Part shown: piece by piece, positions 18,136 through 26,214 of the stretch
Layout: every line of letters begins with the position of its first letter
Numbering within the stretch: the first letter of the stretch is position 1
NCBI GenBank assembly: GCA_965202955.1
Contig: OZ241871.1
Location: 682,001 to 746,000 of the forward strand
Direction: 5' to 3'
Origin: Bin5 sp034422415
GTDB taxonomy: Bacteria > Chloroflexota > Anaerolineae > Caldilineales > Caldilineaceae
Length of the DNA stretch: 64,000 bases
Notes under the pieces: generated by a model
What the model was told of the DNA's origin: nothing
The model's input: the letters and a program-made list of their open reading frames with translations, nothing else
The model's database searches: none
Position numbers and translations under genes: made by a program

Positions 18136-18921
18136 ATGAACGGGAGTGAACTGAAGCAAAAGCTTAAGGCGGACGAGATCAGTATTGGCGCGTGGTCGAC
18201 CTCCTACGACACGACGATGGCGGTGACGATGGCAAGAATCGGCTTCGACTGGGTCATCGTCGACCAGGAACACTCTCCGTTCAACATAGAGAGCCTGCGT
18301 CACGTGATGTGGATGTTCAGGGACTCGCCGACGCTGCCGTTCGTACGAGTCCAGGACAACCGCCCCGACCTGATCAAGGTGGCGCTGGACCAGGGCGCGC
18401 ACGGCGTGCTGGTGCCGCTCGTGCGGTCGGCTGATGAGGCTAGACAGGCGGTCGAGAGCAGCAAGTACCCGCCGGACGGCATTCGGGGCTGGGGGCCGAT
18501 GGTCATCAGCAACTACGGCGAGGAGGGCGCCGAATATTACCAGAACGCCAACCGCGACGTCTTCGTGATGGTGCAGGTGGAGCACCTTGGTCTGCTCGAC
18601 GAGCTGGACGAGGCAGTAAAGGTAGATGGGCTCGACGCTCTTTTCATCGGGCCTTCGGACCTGTCGCTCAGTCTGGGTTGCTTCCAGCAATGGGACAATC
18701 CGAAGTTTCAGTCGGCAGTAGCAAGGGTTGTCGATAAGGCGCGTGAGAACGGCAAGTCGGTCGGCATCGCGGTGGACTCATTTGGACCGCTCGACGCGGC
18801 CGCCGAATGGATCGAGCGTCATGCGCGCGGCGTCCAGCTGCTGTGCACAGCCGAGGACGCCGATCTGCTCCGCATCGGCGGGGAAGCTGTATTGAATGAC
18901 CACCTGCAGCGCTTCGGATAA
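18136..18921 (+). CDS. HpcH/HpaI family aldolase
   Basis: 261 residues, a TIM-barrel class II aldolase. Seen motifs: IVDQEHSPF with the catalytic His, FVRVQ with the pyruvate-binding Arg, the HGVLVPLV strand, MVQVE and LFIGPSDLS, which together form the metal and 2-oxoacid site. The family reversibly cleaves 4-hydroxy-2-oxoacids to pyruvate (or a related 2-oxoacid) and an aldehyde. The start is clear from an AGGAGG site. It is the first gene of a tight five-gene run with a DUF1446 protein and three oxygenases, which suggests cleavage of a hydroxylated acid as a late step. A second family member lies at 54421. Confidence 0.93.
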   Translation: MNGSELKQKLKADEISIGAWSTSYDTTMAVTMARIGFDWVIVDQEHSPFNIESLRHVMWMFRDSPTLPFVRVQDNRPDLIKVALDQGAHGVLVPLVRSADEARQAVESSKYPPDGIRGWGPMVISNYGEEGAEYYQNANRDVFVMVQVEHLGLLDELDEAVKVDGLDALFIGPSDLSLSLGCFQQWDNPKFQSAVARVVDKARENGKSVGIAVDSFGPLDAAAEWIERHARGVQLLCTAEDADLLRIGGEAVLNDHLQRFG

Positions 18922-18963
18922 GCGAATTGGTACCCGCAGTTCGATTCACAGGAGGCTGCCGCC

Positions 18964-20697
18964 ATGGGGCAAAGGATACGGTTGAGGGAGATATGTCACG
19001 CGCGCTCCGGCAACAAGGGGAACGGCGTCAACGTCGGCATCGCAACATACGACCGGGCACATTATGAGTGGGTGAAGGATCGCCTCACCACCCAGGCCGT
19101 GGCCGACTACGTCAAGCCGGTGACGTGCGACCCGGTCAGCCGCTATGAGCTGCCAAAGCTGAGCGCCTTCAACTTTGTGATTCCCGGCGTGCTCGAAGGC
19201 AGCCATTCCGGCACCCCGATTCTTGACACGCTGGGCAAATGTTACAGCTCGATCCTGCTCGACATGGAAATTGACGCGCCGCCGGATTGGACGCGCGGCA
19301 GCTCGGCGCAGGGACAGGGCAGGACGGAGGAGGAAAGGGCGGCTCCGGCAGCAGCCGGAACGGGCAGGCTGCGTCTGGGGTGCGGTTCGGCGCACGGATG
19401 GGACAACATCGAAGCCGGGGTTGAACTGGCCGAAAGCGGGGCAGTCGACTACCTTGTGTTTGACAACATGTCAGAGGGGATCGGCAGCTTCAAGCGCGAG
19501 CAGGGGGTCGGTGGAAGGGCCTACTACCAGCTGAACGAGTTGCGCATGCCCAAGGTGATCGCGGCGTGCGCGTCGACGAACACGAAGATCATAACCAATA
19601 TGGGTATCGTCGACCCCTACGGCATCGCGCAGTGGACGAAGCAACTTTGCCGCGATCTCGGTCTTCCGCACCTGCGCGTGATGGCTATCCTGGGGGATGA
19701 TGTGCTCGACATGGTCCAAGCGCGCGATCTTTGCGTTACCGAGAATGGGGAACATGTCTCCCAGTTCGGTGACCGCCTGCTTTCCGCGAACGCCTACATC
19801 AGCGCGATGCCGATCGTGGAGGCGCTGCAGCGCGGCGCGGACATCGTCGTGTCGGGTCGCGCGGGAGATGCCACCCAATACCTGGCCCCGATGATCCACG
19901 AGTTCGGCTGGCCCTGTGACGACTGGGACCGGTTGGGGAAAGGGCTGGGCATCGGGCACCTGATGGAGTGCGGCGCCCAGATCACCGGCGGCTATTTCCC
20001 CGATCCGCCATACAAGGATGCGCCGGACCTGGGGCGGGTCGGTTTTCCGATTGCGCTGGTAGACGCCGGCGGCGATGCCGTCATTACCAAGCTGCCCGGC
20101 ACGGGCGGCGTGGTCAACCGGATGACCTGCCTGGAGCAACTGCTGTATGAGATCGGCGATCCGGCCAACTACAAGCATACCGACGCGGTGGTCGACTTTA
20201 CCTCGATGGAAATCACCGACTCAGGGCCAGACCGGGTCCGGATCACAGGGGTGAAGGGGCATGAGAGGCCGCCGACAAGCTTGGTGGTTATGAACGTTCA
20301 CGACGGCTACTTTGGCGTCGGCGAGATTTCATACGGAGGCGGAGGAGCCTGTGCACGAGCGGAGCTAGCGGCTGAAATCGTAACCGATCGGCTCAAGGTG
20401 ATGGGGATCGATACATCGCGGCTGCGTTTTGACTTTGAGGGCATAAACTCAATCTTCCCCTGGCAGGGACGAAGCGGTCCACCGGCTGAAGTTCGGCTGC
20501 GCGCGATCGGGATATTCCCGCGGCTGTCTGACGCCGAGATGCTGCGCACGCTGGTCCACGAACTATCCTGCAATGGGCCCAGCGGCGGAGGCGGTCTGGC
20601 CCTATTCATTGGCAACGGCGGTACGGGCGAAAGGATATCGCTGTACACCTCCGTCTTGCCACAGGAAGATCTGTGTTATCAGGTCGTGGAAGTGTGA
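18964..20697 (+). CDS. AtuA/DUF1446 family protein with the small domain moved to the N-terminus
   Basis: 577 residues. Residues 1 to about 105 are the small AtuA-associated domain (ARSGNKGNGVNVGIA, then YELPKLSAFNFVIPGVL and LDTLGKC). A low-complexity linker follows at about 106-130, then the DUF1446 body from about residue 133 (LGCGSAHGWDN, SGRAGDATQYLAP, ECGAQITGGYF, GTGGVVN). In most relatives the small domain is at the C-terminus or is a separate gene, so the order here is reversed. The name comes from acyclic terpene utilisation; the biochemical role is unknown, although family members often occur with acyl-CoA carboxylase or hydratase genes. It follows the aldolase by 42 bases and precedes the first of three PhyH genes. 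Confidence 0.88.
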   Translation: MGQRIRLREICHARSGNKGNGVNVGIATYDRAHYEWVKDRLTTQAVADYVKPVTCDPVSRYELPKLSAFNFVIPGVLEGSHSGTPILDTLGKCYSSILLDMEIDAPPDWTRGSSAQGQGRTEEERAAPAAAGTGRLRLGCGSAHGWDNIEAGVELAESGAVDYLVFDNMSEGIGSFKREQGVGGRAYYQLNELRMPKVIAACASTNTKIITNMGIVDPYGIAQWTKQLCRDLGLPHLRVMAILGDDVLDMVQARDLCVTENGEHVSQFGDRLLSANAYISAMPIVEALQRGADIVVSGRAGDATQYLAPMIHEFGWPCDDWDRLGKGLGIGHLMECGAQITGGYFPDPPYKDAPDLGRVGFPIALVDAGGDAVITKLPGTGGVVNRMTCLEQLLYEIGDPANYKHTDAVVDFTSMEITDSGPDRVRITGVKGHERPPTSLVVMNVHDGYFGVGEISYGGGGACARAELAAEIVTDRLKVMGIDTSRLRFDFEGINSIFPWQGRSGPPAEVRLRAIGIFPRLSDAEMLRTLVHELSCNGPSGGGGLALFIGNGGTGERISLYTSVLPQEDLCYQVVEV

Positions 20698-20728
20698 AAT
20701 ACCGTCTTCCTGACCGGAGGAGATGACC

Positions 20729-21679
20729 ATGTCGACGCTCGATCACGCAAGCGTCCGCAGATTCGAGGACGAGGGCTACCTGGTCGTCGAGAATCTGCTC
20801 GACGAAGCACGCGACATCCGGCCCCTGGTGGCGGAGTATGAGGCTTTGCTCGACCAGAAGGCAACGCAATGGCTGTCTGAGGGCAGGCTGGCCGAAAGCT
20901 ACGCCGAGTTGCCATTCGCGCAGAGGTTGACGCAGGTTATCCGCGAGCTGGGTGACGCCTGCTTCTACCATTTCGAGATCTCGCTGCCCTTCGACAAGAT
21001 CGCCGACGACACGCCGATCCATCTCGGCCCGGCGGCCTTCAGTCTGTTGCGCAGTCCCCGTGTTCTGGACGCTGTGCAATCGCTGATCGGACCCGAGATT
21101 TACTGTCATCCAGCGCACCATGTTCGGATCAAGGTGCCGGTGGAGGCGGTCAAAGGAGGCATCAACGATTTAACGGGAACGGTGACGGGCCACCAGGACC
21201 AGGCCGGCACGCTCCCTGAGGCGGACGAATCAAATATTGTCACCGCCTGGATGGCGATCAACGACGCGACCGAAGCAAACGGTTGCCTGATGGTGATACC
21301 CGGCAGCCATCGAAGTGAACTCTTGCCGCACGGTCCCTTACCGCACGGCGGCGCGGGCATCCCGGAAGAGTACCTGCCGGCGGAAGAGTTCGTGCCCCTG
21401 CCGATTGAGCGCGGAGGGGCGATTTTCCTGACCTCGCGCACAGTTCACAGATCGCTACCGAACGTGAGCGACGGCATCCGCTGGAGCGTAGACGCCCGCT
21501 ATATGCCCATTGGCCGGCCATCCGGACGGCCATTCTTTCCGGGATTCGTTGCCCGAAGCTGGCTGCGGCCGGACAGTGAGCTGCACGACAGCCGGGCCTG
21601 GGCCGAACTGTGGCGCCAGGCGCGGGCGAAACTGGCCAGGCAGGACAAGCCCAAGTTCAACCGGGCGCAGCTCGACTGA
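20729..21679 (+). CDS. PhyH family Fe(II)/2-oxoglutarate oxygenase
   Basis: About 316 residues from the second ATG; GGAGGAG is eight bases upstream of it and only two bases from the first ATG (20723), so the second fits better. Iron motif GHQD, distal His in TVHRSLPNVS and a following Arg in IRWSVDARY. Includes MVIPGSHR, the loop typical of the family. It is the first of three consecutive oxygenase genes in the aldolase-AtuA operon. The substrate is unknown. Confidence 0.9.
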   Translation: MSTLDHASVRRFEDEGYLVVENLLDEARDIRPLVAEYEALLDQKATQWLSEGRLAESYAELPFAQRLTQVIRELGDACFYHFEISLPFDKIADDTPIHLGPAAFSLLRSPRVLDAVQSLIGPEIYCHPAHHVRIKVPVEAVKGGINDLTGTVTGHQDQAGTLPEADESNIVTAWMAINDATEANGCLMVIPGSHRSELLPHGPLPHGGAGIPEEYLPAEEFVPLPIERGGAIFLTSRTVHRSLPNVSDGIRWSVDARYMPIGRPSGRPFFPGFVARSWLRPDSELHDSRAWAELWRQARAKLARQDKPKFNRAQLD

Positions 21680-21719
21680 CCCAAAATACAGGCTCATCGA
21701 AGCCTATCGGAGGCAAACG

Positions 21720-22523
21720 ATGCTCACTCAGATGGAAGAGTACAAGTTCGACCTGTACGGATATATGATCGTCAGGGACGCACTGAGCGCCGACTACTTG
21801 CAGGCGGCCAACAGCTGGGTCGACGATCTGCCGACGCTGAAACCGGGGCAGCTGTTTGGCAATATCGTCGTGCACTCCTACGGCGGCATCGACGGCACCA
21901 ACCTCCAGGATATCATCGAAGGGGGCGAACTCTTCGAACAGCTGATCGACCACCCTGCCTGGATCGATCTGGTGCGCCATTTCATCGGCCCGCGACACCG
22001 TCCCTACGTTCACGAAGCATTCCTGAACATTCGTGGGGCAGGGGGCTACATCGGCGTTCATTCCGGCGGTCATGTTACCGATTCGCGCAAACGCAAAGGC
22101 CGTGACAGGGACCAGTGGTGTTGCAGCTACCTGTCGCTGCTTGTCGCCCTGACCGACGTGGGGCCGGGCGACGGCGGCACGGTGGTCGTTCCGGGCAGCC
22201 ACAATTCAGACTTTCCGCACCCACAACAGGACAGCCGCGCCGGAATCTCCCAAGGGCCGGGCGAGCTGGTGGAGGGCGCGATTGAAGTGCAGCTGAATGC
22301 CGGCGACGCTCTCCTGATCAACGATTTTCTCTGCCACGGATCAGCCGAACGCACCAATGCAGGCGAACGGCGCATGGTTATCTTCCGCTACGTACCGGAG
22401 ATCTACGGTCACCGCTTCGGCTATGTGCCGTCAGCCGAACTGATGGAACGGCTGACGCCCGCGCAGCGCGAAATCGTGCAGCCGATCACGCCGCGTAAGT
22501 GGCAGACGGACTATGCAGACTGA
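21720..22523 (+). CDS. PhyH family protein with HxG in place of the HxD iron motif
   Basis: 267 residues from the ATG at 21720, which follows CGGAGG by seven bases; the frame is open further upstream but overlaps the previous gene. The expected iron facial triad reads His114-Ser-Gly116, so the Asp is replaced by Gly; the distal His206 (LCHGSAERT) and Arg217/218 (ERRM) are kept. VVVPGSHNSDF is the family loop. In SyrB2-type non-haem iron halogenases of this fold Ala or Gly at this position leaves room for halide. Other possibilities are a compensating ligand (His118 or Asp121 lie close by) or an inactive relative. It sits between two PhyH proteins with intact motifs. Confidence 0.85.
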   Translation: MLTQMEEYKFDLYGYMIVRDALSADYLQAANSWVDDLPTLKPGQLFGNIVVHSYGGIDGTNLQDIIEGGELFEQLIDHPAWIDLVRHFIGPRHRPYVHEAFLNIRGAGGYIGVHSGGHVTDSRKRKGRDRDQWCCSYLSLLVALTDVGPGDGGTVVVPGSHNSDFPHPQQDSRAGISQGPGELVEGAIEVQLNAGDALLINDFLCHGSAERTNAGERRMVIFRYVPEIYGHRFGYVPSAELMERLTPAQREIVQPITPRKWQTDYAD

Positions 22524-22588
22524 CCGCGGGACGTCGACCCGCCGGCAGGCTGCACGTGAAAGAGAGCCACTCTTAAGGAGACCAGATT

Positions 22589-23431
22589 ATGCAAGCCCTT
22601 AACCCCTCTTGCCTCAAGCACCGCCTGACGGATGAAGAGCGCCGTACCTTCAATGAGAAGGGCTTTATCTATGTTCGCAACGCTCTCTCGTCGGAACAGG
22701 TTGAGCAGGGAATCGCCTTGACCGAGCGCATCCACCAGGCCAAGCTGGCCGAGGGCCAAGACCCGCGCGAGGCGCTGTTCTACCCCAACTTCATCCCCGA
22801 CGATCCCTTTTTCGTCGATCTGGTCGATTACGAGCGCGTCCTGCCCAAAGTATGGGGAATTCTGGGCTGGAATATCTACCTGTACCACGCCCATCTGATC
22901 GTAACGCCGCCAAACGGGAAGGCGCCCGACGACAAGACCTTCCGTTGGCATCAGGACAGCGGGCGCGTCAACTTCGAGATGGAGAGCCATCCGCGACCGC
23001 GCCTCTCGCTCAAGGTGGCCTACTTCCTCTCCGATACCAGCGAGCCGGGACGGGGCAACTTCTGGGTCGTGCCGCGCGGCCATCTGCGGGACGAGATTGA
23101 CAGACCCGAGGACGGCATCGGACAGCCGAAAGGAGCAACGCCTGTGCTGGCCAGGCCGGGTGACGCAGTCTTCTTTGATCGCCGCCTGTGGCACGCGGCC
23201 AGCCCCAACTGGTCCGATATCACCCGCCGCGTGCTGTTCTACGGCTTCGGCTACCGCTGGCTGCGCACCAAGGATGACATGACGGTCGAGCATCTGTGGG
23301 AGGGCAGCGGCCCTATCCGCCGCCAGCTGCTGGGCTGGAGCGTCAATGCCAATGGCCACTTTTCGCCGACCGACGAGGACGTGCCGCTGCGTATGTGGTT
23401 GCGCGAGCACAGCCCCGCGGAAGCGGAGTAG
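22589..23431 (+). CDS. PhyH family Fe(II)/2-oxoglutarate oxygenase
   Basis: 280 residues. Iron motif WHQD, distal His in LWHAASPNW, Arg in RRVLFYGF, and NFWVVPRGH as the family loop. A TTAAGGAG-type site precedes the ATG. It is the last of five plus-strand genes starting at 18136, 65 bases after the HxG relative, and is followed by a strong bidirectional hairpin that ends the unit. Confidence 0.9.
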   Translation: MQALNPSCLKHRLTDEERRTFNEKGFIYVRNALSSEQVEQGIALTERIHQAKLAEGQDPREALFYPNFIPDDPFFVDLVDYERVLPKVWGILGWNIYLYHAHLIVTPPNGKAPDDKTFRWHQDSGRVNFEMESHPRPRLSLKVAYFLSDTSEPGRGNFWVVPRGHLRDEIDRPEDGIGQPKGATPVLARPGDAVFFDRRLWHAASPNWSDITRRVLFYGFGYRWLRTKDDMTVEHLWEGSGPIRRQLLGWSVNANGHFSPTDEDVPLRMWLREHSPAEAE

Positions 23432-23457
23432 GGCTCAACCGCGCGGTCTGTGGATAC

Positions 23458-23487
23458 AGGAATGTGAGCGGGGATTCTCACATTCCT
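23458..23487. terminator. Bidirectional terminator-like hairpin
   Basis: Perfect 11-base inverted repeat, AGGAATGTGAG (23458-23468) with CTCACATTCCT (23477-23487), 8-base loop. It lies in the 77-base gap between the convergent PhyH and AraC-type genes. There is only a short pyrimidine run after it, but position and stem support a shared transcription end. Confidence 0.7.
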
Positions 23488-23508
23488 CTTCTGAAGGAAC
23501 GAAAGCGC

Positions 23509-24891
23509 CTACTTGTAGGGCCAGGCGATCTGCATAAAGGGCTGGTCCATCTCCGCTTCGTCGTCCATGGGCCGCGTCAGGTAGACCTCGCGCGGAGAGC
23601 CGGCGATCCTGTGGCCGTTCTCTTCAATCCACTTGTAGACAGCATCATAGAAGCCCAGTATCTCCGGGAAGTGCGCCTGCCGCAGTGTCAGAGTCGTGAA
23701 AGCAGTTGACCCACCGCGCAACACCCTGCTCTTAACCTCTCCTTCCACGGGCGGAACCGACTTGACCGGGATACCGACCTCGACCGGCCCGTTATTCTCC
23801 TCGTTCACATGTCCATGGTATATCGCAACCGGTTCGCCGTCGCGTACTACGCCAGCATCGGCGATGAACCGGGTCAGCTGTTCATACGACCCGAGCAGGT
23901 GCTCATGCAGTTCGCCGATATATACGTGGCGCGTTACGCTGAGCATCTGGCGGTCGGGCAGCTCCGTCGTCTGGACAAGTGGGGACATCTGTTTCTCCTC
24001 CTTTTGCAGCTCGTAGAACGAGCCTTTTATGGGAATGTAGATCGTAACTGCTTCGTCGCGCCCGCGGCTACGGCCGGGGGTATGGGCACTTTCGGAGTAG
24101 GGCGGCGCGTCGCGCAGACTGAGTCTGCTTTGCGGCAGCCAGCGTTTGTATATCGCCTGCCACATGGCCTCCTCGCGCCGGCCGTGGTGACGAAAGACGG
24201 CATAGTTGCCGCCCGCAAGCTGTTGCACGCCGACCCGGCCGCGCGGCCCGAGCGAACTGTTCTCTTCGAGCAGGATTCCGACATCGACTCGCGTTTGGTC
24301 GCGCGCGGTAATGCCGTCGTTTGGCCAGTCGTGACAGACTCGGACAATCGAATGTGCCTCATGCCGCCTTGCGGCGACTGCCGGACAGTAGTCCAGGTGC
24401 TGCCAGACCGTCTCGCTTTCCGCCTCCTCGCCGACACAGGGGATGTAGGCAAGGGCCTGATCGGGGCGTTGACGGAACTCCGGCTGCAACAGGAGCGGCT
24501 CCCAGTTGCTGGCATGCAGTGAGCGGCTACGCTCTGCGCGGAAGCTGCGGGGACTGAGATCGAAACGGCGCTTGAAGGCGCGGCCAAATGCGGCCGGCGT
24601 CTCATATCCGGCGGCGAGGGCAATGTGCGTGACCGGCTCCTGGCCGAAAATCAGGCGTCGAGCGGCCCACTCAAGTCGGATTCGGCGCACGTATTCGCTC
24701 GCGGTTTCTCGCAGATAGGCGGCGAAAACCCGGTGAAAGTAGAAAGGCGAAAAGCCTGCCACGGCGGCGAGCGAATCGGTGGTCAGAGGCGCCTCCAGGT
24801 TTTCCTGGATATGCAGGAGCACGGCGTTGAGCCGTTCACGATGATGGAGAACCGTCTCCTCGCGCGTCTGGCCCACTCGTTCGGTCATCAT
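23509..24891 (-). CDS. AraC-type regulator with two GyrI-like domains
   Basis: 460 residues from the ATG pair at 24891/24888; the frame runs on to 25422 but overlaps the divergent dehydratase. Residues about 15-120 hold a two-helix-turn-helix AraC domain (DSLAAVAGFSPFYFHRVF, then HIALAAGYETPAAFGRAFKRRF). About 130-290 is a GyrI-like effector domain that ends in VTIYIPIKG, a normal end for this family. A second GyrI-like domain follows from Met302. Met302 has its own AAGGAGG site eight bases upstream, inside the frame. It may be a fusion of a regulator and a once-separate effector protein, or a gene that yields two products. GyrI-like domains bind hydrophobic or cationic ligands. Confidence 0.85.
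   Translation of the reverse strand: MMTERVGQTREETVLHHRERLNAVLLHIQENLEAPLTTDSLAAVAGFSPFYFHRVFAAYLRETASEYVRRIRLEWAARRLIFGQEPVTHIALAAGYETPAAFGRAFKRRFDLSPRSFRAERSRSLHASNWEPLLLQPEFRQRPDQALAYIPCVGEEAESETVWQHLDYCPAVAARRHEAHSIVRVCHDWPNDGITARDQTRVDVGILLEENSSLGPRGRVGVQQLAGGNYAVFRHHGRREEAMWQAIYKRWLPQSRLSLRDAPPYSESAHTPGRSRGRDEAVTIYIPIKGSFYELQKEEKQMSPLVQTTELPDRQMLSVTRHVYIGELHEHLLGSYEQLTRFIADAGVVRDGEPVAIYHGHVNEENNGPVEVGIPVKSVPPVEGEVKSRVLRGGSTAFTTLTLRQAHFPEILGFYDAVYKWIEENGHRIAGSPREVYLTRPMDDEAEMDQPFMQIAWPYK
23986..24003 (-). promoter_or_regulatory. Internal ribosome-binding site and start within the AraC-GyrI gene
   Basis: On the minus strand AAGGAGG (24003-23997) lies eight bases before an in-frame ATG (23988-23986). 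Translation from it would give a free 159-residue GyrI-like protein (23509-23988). The upstream domain ends naturally just before this site, which supports a real or former gene boundary. Confidence 0.6.
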
Positions 24892-25029
24892 GCCGGCAGT
24901 ATAGCAGAAGGCAGCGGGGCAAACTATCCAATCCTTGCGCTTTCTGCTGCATACGTGTTTACTTCGAATGGATACATTTTGGTCGAACAGGCCGAGAGCG
25001 AATGGGTTCCAAACTGGGGGGATTTCCTG

Positions 25030-26193
25030 ATGCGGATCAAAGCGGTTACACCGTTTATCGTCGACGCTGGTTGGCGCAACTGGATTTTCGTCAAGGTGGA
25101 AACGGACGAGGGCATCACCGGCTGGGGCGAATGCAGCGATCAGGCAGCGCACGGCGTGGCCGGCACAGTCCGGGACCTGACTCCGGTGGTGATGGGCCGC
25201 GACCCGAGGGCATTCGAGCAGCGCTGGTGGGATATGTACCGCGCACTGCAGTCCAGCCCGGGCGGTATCGGGGCAAAGGCGATTGCAGGCATCGAGCTGG
25301 CGCTGGTAGACATAGCCGCGCGGGCGCGCGGCTGTTCGGTGGTCGAGCTGTTCGGTGGCCCGCTGCGCGACAAGGTCCGAGTCTACTGGTCCCACTGCGG
25401 AACAAGCCGCATCCGCGTGCACGAGCTGATGGGCACACCGCCGCTGCGCACGATGGAGGACGTGTCCGCGCTGGGGCGAGAGGTCGTCTCCAAGGGGTTC
25501 ACGGCGCTCAAGACAAACATTCTTTTTCCCGGGGATCCCGGAGATGTCTACTTTCCGGGACGGCAGCCAGGCAATACGACGGACCAGGTTGCGTCAAACG
25601 AACTGATAGATCACATCGTCGCCCAGATGGGTACCTTCCGCGACGCGGTGGGGCCCCAGTTCGACCTTCTCCTGGACCTCAACTTCAACTTCAAGCCGGA
25701 AAGTTGCCTGGAGATCGCCCGCGCCCTAGAGCCGCTCCACCTGATGTGGCTGGAGATTGACATGTACGAGCCAGAAGCCCTCGCGGAAGTGCGGCGCAAG
25801 ACCAGCACGCGCATCTGCACCGGCGAAACGCTCTACTATGAGCGTCAGTTTCTGCCCTATCTTCAGGCGCGCGCGTCAGATTATCTGATGATTGATGTGC
25901 CCTGGAACGGCTTCTGTCCATCCAAACGAGTGGGAGAGCTGGCGCAGACCTTCCAGATGAACATCGCGCCGCACAACTACTACAGCCATCTGTCCTCGTT
26001 TATCAGCGCCAGCCTGTGCGCGGTCCTGCCCAATGTGAAGATCATGGAGACCGACATCGACGACGTTCCGTGGAAGGATGAGATGGTGACGGACCAGCCT
26101 GAGATAGTCGACGGCTATATGTCCGTCCCATCGGGGCCGGGTTGGGGCGTCGAGATCGTAGAGGAAGTATTACAGGCACACCCGATTGTTTAG
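25030..26193 (+). CDS. Mandelate racemase/muconate lactonizing enzyme family dehydratase (galactonate-dehydratase-like)
   Basis: 387 residues from the ATG at 25030, after a G-rich GGGGGG stretch; family proteins start with this MRIKAVTPFIVDAG-type sequence, so upstream frame is excluded. An N-terminal capping domain (GITGWGECS) is followed by an enolase barrel with metal ligands in LLDLNFNF, WLEIDMYEP and CTGETLYY, and the C-terminal NIAPHNYYSHLS with the likely catalytic His. The family abstracts the proton alpha to a carboxylate; acid-sugar dehydration is likely. It is divergent from the AraC regulator (138 bases), which may control it. Confidence 0.9.
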   Translation: MRIKAVTPFIVDAGWRNWIFVKVETDEGITGWGECSDQAAHGVAGTVRDLTPVVMGRDPRAFEQRWWDMYRALQSSPGGIGAKAIAGIELALVDIAARARGCSVVELFGGPLRDKVRVYWSHCGTSRIRVHELMGTPPLRTMEDVSALGREVVSKGFTALKTNILFPGDPGDVYFPGRQPGNTTDQVASNELIDHIVAQMGTFRDAVGPQFDLLLDLNFNFKPESCLEIARALEPLHLMWLEIDMYEPEALAEVRRKTSTRICTGETLYYERQFLPYLQARASDYLMIDVPWNGFCPSKRVGELAQTFQMNIAPHNYYSHLSSFISASLCAVLPNVKIMETDIDDVPWKDEMVTDQPEIVDGYMSVPSGPGWGVEIVEEVLQAHPIV

Positions 26194-26214
26194 AACAGGC
26201 CGGTAGACGGCGCT

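Noticed and set aside
24892..25422. Upstream extension of the AraC-GyrI frame to 637 residues
   Set aside because: It covers the divergent dehydratase gene and adds no recognisable domain before the helix-turn-helix part.
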